NCBI RefSeq assembly: GCF_047675955.1
Contig: NC_132925.1
Span: 72,297,622 to 72,361,621, forward strand
Length of the DNA: 64,000 nt
Source: Chlorocebus sabaeus
Lineage: Eukaryota; Chordata; Mammalia; Primates; Cercopithecidae
Direction: 5' to 3'
Under the pieces are notes generated by a model. The model ran no database searches. It was not told where the DNA came from and saw only the letters and a program-made list of their open reading frames with translations. The translations under genes were made by a program, and so were the position numbers. Numbering within the stretch: position 1 is the stretch's first letter; the number at the start of each line of letters is the position of its first letter. Below are positions 57,726 to 64,000 of this stretch, one piece after another.

Positions 57726-59847
57726 AATTGTATTAGTCTAGGTGTCTCCAAATTGCCTCTATTTGAATTACCTACTCTTTCTCCATGCCTCTGGGATCTT
57801 GAAGATATGGTGGCTGTCTGCTTATATCAGGGACACAACCACAGGTGCCCTGCTTTCTTTATCCCTGTAATGTATTTCAGGCAGTTGACTGTCAAGGCCG
57901 TCTTCCGATTCATCCTGGTAGCTCTCACTCATCATATAACCCATGTCCTTATGCCATGCCTTTTTGATTTTTAGCACAATGCCGGCAGCTTTCATAGACT
58001 TTTACCATCACCTTCAAACAAGTTGAAGACTGATCCACCAATCTCATTTCTCTTTCTATATATTGTCTCAGAGATTACAAGCAACTGATTTCTAAAAGAC
58101 AAAGTAAAGTAGGGCATCTTTTAATATATGGAGGTCACTTTTGGAGAAGAACAAATAAATGGAATTTGCCTAAATGTGATTAATAAGAATATTCTCTTGT
58201 TGTGACAGTTCCTGTGCTTCCTTTTGCCCACATTTTTCTCTCGGAAGTGTAGCGTGTAAGAAAGTGGAATTATAAGTTTTGACTTGGAGTTGAAGGAGTA
58301 TAGACATCTGCTCCTTCCCTGCGCACTCTGGTCTGCCTTGATTGAGAGAGATCTTTGAGACTGGCTTTTTGGCCATGCGTTTTGATTGAGTTTTCAGCAG
58401 CGCATATGTAAAATCATAGCCATGATGGTTGAAATTTGGAATTGGGGATGTCCCGTTTCAAAGATATGCCAGATCAAAAAGCACTATTCCCAGGAAGAAT
58501 GCGTACACACACTTGTAAAATTGCATGCCCAAAAGGGCTTCTTACCTTCTTAGAGCTGTGAATTTTTCTGTCTTTGGACATGTGAGGCACTCCTGCTGTC
58601 CAGGAGAGGTTGGTGCTTATGCTTTAAGTAAAGTGCTGATTGCCCTGTCAGTCACAGCATGGAAGAACTTGGAACTTCTGAGATTGATGCTTGACAGAAT
58701 AATTAGAAAAGTGTCACTTTCAGTAACCATTTGAGGACTCCTAAAAGGAATGAGCTTGGGCCAGGTCTCTGCTGTCCAAATCCAGAGGTTAAATGTTCAG
58801 GAACACAAAACATAGTATGTCACAAGAGAAAATTGCCTCAAATGCACAGGAAGAGATGGCCTTCCAACTCCTAAACAATGATGCTCAATTGTCTGGGCAT
58901 TCACAGATGTGTTTCCTTAGCCCTGCTGCTGTTTTCATACCTCTGTCAATTGGTTGCCTTGAAGTGAGGTTTGTAGACAGCTGGCGAGACGGCTTCCTCC
59001 TTGACCTTTTCACAGGATGATACTTTCTTTCTCTTTATTTCAAGATGGTCCCTGGCCCTAGCATAATCTCTGTTACCAAAGCCAGGGCCTTTTCCGTACA
59101 GCCCCAGTCAACTTGATTAGGACAGTATTTTCCAGGCTAACAGTATCTCAATTAAGTATAAGTGGGACACCAACAGGATCTCTTGAGCGAGAACAGGAAA
59201 AGCATGGCCCCATAAACAAGTTAATTCAAGAAAATATTTTATTTAGATACCCTTCTCGTTAATAAGAAAATATAAACTAGGTAAGCATTTATAACAAAAT
59301 ATATGAAGATAAATGTTTCTGTTATTCTACATCCTTTGTCAGTTTCCTTTTTAAAAGATAAATTTTTGAAAGAAAATAATTCTCTGTGTCTGCACATCTG
59401 TATGCATGCACAGATATTATTAACACTTCCAAGGCACCAGGGTGCCTTGGGCCATACTGAGAAATGCTGACATCAGCCATCAGTGCCCCGCCCTGCTTTA
59501 AGACAGCCAGCAACAAGAATGGTAACAATGAGGAATTAACAGTGAGGGTAATCTATGTGTTAGGCAATGTGCAAAATACTTTCTCTGTCTCAATGTATTT
59601 CTGTTTTAAAATCCAGAAAATTTTCAATGACATTCAACACCTTGTTAAGAAGACCGTCTCAGAGAGGGGCTATAATTACTTCATCTGCTACTTTTCTTTA
59701 ATTAAAGCAATCAAATGGCAGCAGCACACGGTCACACTCGCCTCATAGGACTTGCTTTGTGTGCATTTTACTGCAGTTTCTGCTCACAAACTTGATCCCT
59801 GAATGGAAAAACACAAACTGTATTTTCTCTGTTTTCACACCACAACA
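57726..59847. other. Unique intronic stretch
   Basis: I recognise no repeat or gene. Several frames of 65-95 codons lack features. The SUCLG2 continuation is not here. Confidence 0.5.
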
Positions 59848-60812
59848 GTCAACACAGAAGTCTTCTGTGATCAACTATGTGGGGGGTTTTCCCCACCAAT
59901 AAGCAAGCAATCAATTCTGCAGCAGACACCAGCTGGGCATCCTCTAATTGAATTCAGTTCTGACACTCCACCTGGAGATAATCTCAGATCCCACAGGTTG
60001 AGGGCTCAGTCCCACAAAACTGCCCCCTACTTTTGATGCCAATTGCAAGCTCCAGGTTGTTTTACCTGTGTTTCTCACCAACCAGCTGTAAATTGGGGTT
60101 CCCATGACCTCCTCCTTGGGTTAGTTCATTTGCTGGGGTGGCACACAAAACTCAGGTAAATCCTGACTTATGCTTACTGGTTTATTATAAAGGATGTTAC
60201 AGAAGATACAGATAAAGAAATGCATAGGGTGTGGTATGGGAAGGGACTCAGAGCTTCTAGGCCCTTCCTGGGCATACCACCCTGCAGAAACCTCCATGAA
60301 TTCAGCTCTCCAGAAGCTCCTGAACCCCATCCTCTTGTACCTTTTATGGAGACTCTATTGGATGGGCATGATTGACAGCCATGTTGAAATGTGACTAGAC
60401 AGAAAAGATACGATCTAATACTAGTAGACTGAGTGGGAACACCCAGCAAGGCCTGTCTATACAGATTCTTCTTGGCCTCCCTGTGCAGCATCCCTTCTTC
60501 TGAGGTATGATACAGGACCCCTTCTGAAGTGAAGGTCTAATGACCCACAATCAGAAAAGTGGGGGAAGATTGGAGTGTATTTTCAGTTTCTAAAGCCTGC
60601 TGTGGGGAGAAAAAGGAGCAGGTGAAAGGAAGGCAGGAGAAGGTCAGAGAGCGAGAGAGATTGTTTTTTGAGGTTTGCTTCTGAGACCTAAAGTGCCCCA
60701 ACATTATAACAAAAGGCTGTAACAGGGGCTGCGGGAGTTAACAGCTAGGAACTGTGGACGAAAACATATATATATATATTTTTACATATATATATATATG
60801 TAAAATAATACC
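59848..60812 (-). mobile_element. Long ERV-type LTR, copy 2 (family uncertain)
   Basis: It is related to 19876-20762 and in the same orientation: both contain 'caacacagaag', 'gaattcagttctgaca' (copy 1 'caattcagttctttca'), 'ggctcagtcc', 'gctgtaaattggggttc' (copy 1 'gctataaatagggggttc') and 'ggtttattataaaggat' (AATAAA on the minus strand). The left part in LTR sense differs from copy 1, suggesting another subfamily. Edges are approximate. No retroviral gene is seen. Confidence 0.58.
60783..60802. repeat. 20-bp perfect AT palindrome
   Basis: TACATATATATATATATGTA is its own reverse complement. A nearby (AT)7 run (60766-60779) extends the self-complementarity to a larger hairpin. Confidence 0.95.
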
Positions 60813-60814
60813 AC

Positions 60815-61045
60815 ATTCCCACTTCCTGCAAACTAAATTCTAAACTTCTGAGTCAGAGATTCAGAAGCTTGTGTCATCCGGCCCTGCATGACCTTACCTC
60901 CCCTTGCTGGCATGATCTCTACCATCTGTTCCAGAGACCCTTCTCCCAGAATGTTCTTCCTCTCCCTCCTCACTTTGCCTGCCTGTTATCCCCGTCTCCT
61001 TGGAAATCTTCCCAGGTTCTGTGAACTGGGGGGGATGGACCAAAT
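60815..61045 (+). mobile_element. L2 fragment, left part
   Basis: 'ggccctgcatgaccttacct', 'ccccttgctggcatgatctc', 'cagagacccttctcccagaa' and 'tgttcttcctctccctcctc' follow L2. It seems to resume at 61300-61390 ('cccagtgcctgatacataat') after the MER20. Confidence 0.72.
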
Positions 61046-61051
61046 CAGCTC

Positions 61052-61255
61052 TTCTCAGCTGGGGGCCATGCTACCCACCAGGGGACATTTGGCAATGTCT
61101 GGAGACATTTATTATTGTCATTTTGGAATGGGTATGCTACTGGCATCTAGTGGGAAGAGGTCAGGGATACTGTTCAACAGCACACAAACAGCTCACCATA
61201 ACAAGGCATTTTCCAACCTTCCCAACACTAGTGTCCAGGCTGGGGACCCCTAGCT
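61052..61255 (+). mobile_element. MER20 (hAT) element
   Basis: 'gggggccatgctacccacca', 'ggggacatttggcaatgtct', 'ggagacatttattattgtca', 'tgctactggcatctagtggg' and 'aagaggtcagggatactgtt'. It is inserted in L2. Confidence 0.92.
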
Positions 61256-61271
61256 GCTAGATGAATACACT

Positions 61272-61300
61272 GGTACTAGTTAGTACTAGTACTAGTACTA
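61272..61300. repeat. Short (TACTAG)n run
   Basis: About four units of ggtactag/ttagtactagtactag; each unit contains the palindrome ACTAGT. Confidence 0.9.
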
Positions 61301-62329
61301 GATGGAAGGTCCTCCTTTTCTGATTGATCTCTGTTTTCCCAGTGCCTGATACATAATATATGATTCCAAAAATATTAAATGCACAAACCCCTTCCCCCTC
61401 AGAATGCCATCTTTATGCTTCTTCCGATACCGTTATATGGAATTTGAATTACATTTTATGTTTTTACTTGCCAGAATACAAGAATCACTTAAATATATAA
61501 TCTATACTTTCAAGACTTCAAGCAGATTTATGGAGTTGGCAACAGAAAATGAGAAATGAGTTGGCTTCAATGCACTTGTAATGTTGAGAACCCTGAGTAT
61601 CATTTGGAGCGTTAAAACTCATGTGTGCTGTGGGTAAATTGTTAATGGTCGTATTTCAGTTTTCTTTATCTCAGAGCTTGGAAGAGAAATTTAAAAAGGC
61701 ATTTTCTTAAAAACCCATGAAAAGAAAGAGCAGTCCCTTTTCATAGAGTTTTAAATCCTGCATATGATGGGAATGCCTTTCAGCAGGAAAGGTGGGACTC
61801 ATGAGTGCCTGGGGTCAGAGTACGCTGGGCACTTGGGCAGAGGGAACCTGAGTGCTGGCTCTGCAGCGCAGAGATGTTGGACAAATTATGGAACCTCTTT
61901 CCCTCCACTTCCCCTCCCCGTCTTTATATCTTATCAGATAAACCGCAGAGAATGCTCACTAGAGTGTTTGCATTGCCTGTATTTTCCCCAACTTTAGTGT
62001 TGGGATGATTTTTTTACTCTCTTCTTTACTGTATAGTTTTAATTTTTCCTTCCCAGTGGGAATGTATTATTTTTACTATAAGATCAAAATCACTATTAAA
62101 GTATAGAGCTAGGATGAGAGGCTAGATTTCCTAAGTCCTTTTCTGGCCCTGTTAGGATTTTTATAATAAAAATCCTACCATTGGTTCAATATTATAGTGA
62201 ATTAAAGCAGTCCGATAATTTGGGGCTCAGTTTCCTTAGCTGTAAAATGGGATATTAATGACCTCATCAGGGGAATGATTAACACCAGTGTGATCAGGAG
62301 GGCTTTGATGGAATTGTAGTTCTGTTTTC

Positions 62330-62510
62330 CTCATGAAGTGTATAACCTTAGAAAAGTCACTTCCCATCTCTGAAGTCCATGTCTTCTCCATAAAATGGAG
62401 TTAATGAAAACCTCACAAAGTTGATGTGAAGATTGATGAGAATAAGGTATTATAGCACTCAGCACAGAATCTGGTGTTTAGTAAATGACAGATACTGCTA
62501 TTAATTTCCA
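62330..62510 (+). mobile_element. MIR fragment
   Basis: 'cttagaaaagtcacttccca', 'tctctgaagtccatgtcttc', 'tccataaaatggagttaatg', 'gatgagaataaggtattata' and 'gcactcagcacagaatctgg' follow MIR order. A second partial MIR-like bit precedes it at about 62225-62270. Confidence 0.82.
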
Positions 62511-64000
62511 CTATCATTATTATTGTCACATTTACTGTACTATCATGTGATTATTGTGTGAACCAGATTGTAACTTTTACATGGAAGTTTTTCAGATTTA
62601 AGGTGTTACTACCACTGTTACTATTCTTAGCTACACTTCTACTACTAGAAATAATAAGACCTCAATCAGTAGTGATTTACTACCAATACATTAATTGGTA
62701 TAAGGCAGGGCCTACTGAGACATCCAATATCAATTTTTTTTTCTTCCTTAATAGTAGAGTCTCAACAGAATGTCAGTTCTATGATATTGTTCCACTTCCC
62801 TTTCAGCTGGGTGGAATCATGTCATTGCTTTCTGGCCAGTGATACATAAACCAAAGTTTTGATGTGGGACCTCTGGCCAGACTGTTTTTAAGAAGCTGAA
62901 GCGGCTGAGAAGGGAGCCCTTTTCCCTGCTCCTCCCTGTTGCTTGGAATGACTTTACCATGGCAGGGGCTCCAGCAGCCCTCTTAGATGGAGAAATAACC
63001 TTAGGACGGTACCATTGCATGGTAGAGGAGACAAACCAAAGGCATCTGAGTTCCTGATGGACTCCTGGTAGCATCCTACCATCCCGGGCCTATTTACCAC
63101 CAGTGTTCCTTTATGTAAGAGAATAAATCCTTGTATGTTTAAGTTCTTATATTTATTTATTTGTTCCTAGCATCCAAATACAATTCTCAACTAATTTAGT
63201 CTTGGTGCGAAGAACTTTGGCATACTTTCTCTCATTTACCATGGGGTACTTTCAATAGTTCTGTTTTTCCCTGGTAAATTTCTTTTTCATTACATGACAA
63301 ATAAACAAATTGACTCAAATTTAAACTTGACCCTTGAGCAAATCAGCAAGCAAAAGCCTTCATAAAAAGAGTAAAGACACATGGATGTTTTTCCTGACAT
63401 GCATTTTAGGCTTGTTTTGAAGATGGAATAGTTTTAGGGAATGGGGCGATTTGCCTGGGAAGTAGATTTGCTGCCTGCTTGGTGTTTTCCTTCAAACAGA
63501 TGGTGATAGCGTGAATCTGGTGGGTTTTCTGTGTACATTGACTCCAAAAAGGCCATAGAGAATGTTTTTATTTCAGAATACAAAGAGCAGTAAGTGTGTT
63601 TCCCTCTGCTTAAGTGTACTTCATCAAGCAGGCCATGTTAGCTTAAATAGTTGAGAATGAGGAAAATGTAAAAATGTGATAACGAATTCATATTAAAACA
63701 CGCACACACAAAACAGCTGCCCTTTGGATGGTTCACTGGTCACCAAGATCGGAGGCAGGTTGAATTAAGAGCATTTGGATAATTGACCTTCCATGTGAAT
63801 AAATTAGAATAGATTAGATTTGATTGACCACATAACAATTTAAATCATTAAAAAAAGCCCCTTTTCTCTTTCCAGGCTACTTTGTTATATTGGGTCTCAA
63901 AGGTGATTAACCATGTGTTTTTCTTGTCGGAGGACTTTCCTAAACACAAATTAGCAGACTGAAAAGGAGATGGTAATATTTACATTTGCCATTTCTTTTT
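62511..64000. other. Unique intronic stretch to window end
   Basis: I recognise no repeat or gene. The nearest canonical SUCLG2 exon must lie further downstream. Confidence 0.5.

Larger units (their letters stand above)
26624..64000 (+). other. SUCLG2: SUCLG2 intron, partial, longer than 37 kb
   Basis: The donor is at 26624 (gtaacc). No segment matching the next canonical residues was found up to 64000, so the acceptor lies beyond the window. Repeats and unusual structures inside are listed separately. This fits the known very large size of SUCLG2. Confidence 0.85.

Overview
The window is nuclear DNA from a human or a very close ape. It is AT-rich and intron-dominated, with many Alu elements (including AluY-like copies), L1M, L2 and MIR fragments, MaLR-type LTRs and Tigger/hAT DNA transposons. 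Five short exons on the + strand translate, with correct splice sites and phases, to a continuous internal part of SUCLG2. SUCLG2 is the GTP-forming beta subunit of mitochondrial succinyl-CoA ligase. Family names for repeats come from memory of consensus sequences, not from a database search.

Layout of the gene: exons at 1191-1343, 3518-3607, 13226-13322, 24132-24293 and 26481-26623 encode about residues 140-354 of the roughly 432-residue precursor. They cover the second half of the ATP-grasp (nucleotide-binding) domain, both predicted Mg2+ ligands and the start of the CoA-ligase domain. The upstream exons (transit peptide, first half of ATP-grasp) lie before base 1. The next canonical exon was not found, so the last intron runs from 26624 past 64000. 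No promoter, CpG island or functional RNA gene was recognised.

Intron content: region 1-13 kb holds a Tigger-type transposon, a minus-strand processed pseudogene of NDUFB4 (7.5-7.9 kb), and an old L1 broken by two Alus and a solo MaLR LTR with a perfect 5-bp target duplication. Region 13-27 kb holds MIRs, Alus with clean target-site duplications, a long ERV-type LTR and a MER20. Region 27-41 kb holds an in-frame open segment behind a strong splice acceptor (28632-28853), two perfect hairpins, a closely spaced inverted Alu pair and two polypyrimidine microsatellites. Region 41-64 kb holds an Alu carrying a six-copy 46-bp internal minisatellite, several hAT/MER5-type fragments, short perfect tandem duplications, a second copy of the long LTR and L2/MIR debris.

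There is one functional gene. No operon, phage, CRISPR or novel defence system is present. The observations most worth testing are the possible alternative terminal exon, the alternating 46-bp Alu minisatellite, and inverted Alus flanking the 24-26 kb exon pair that could favour circular RNA formation.
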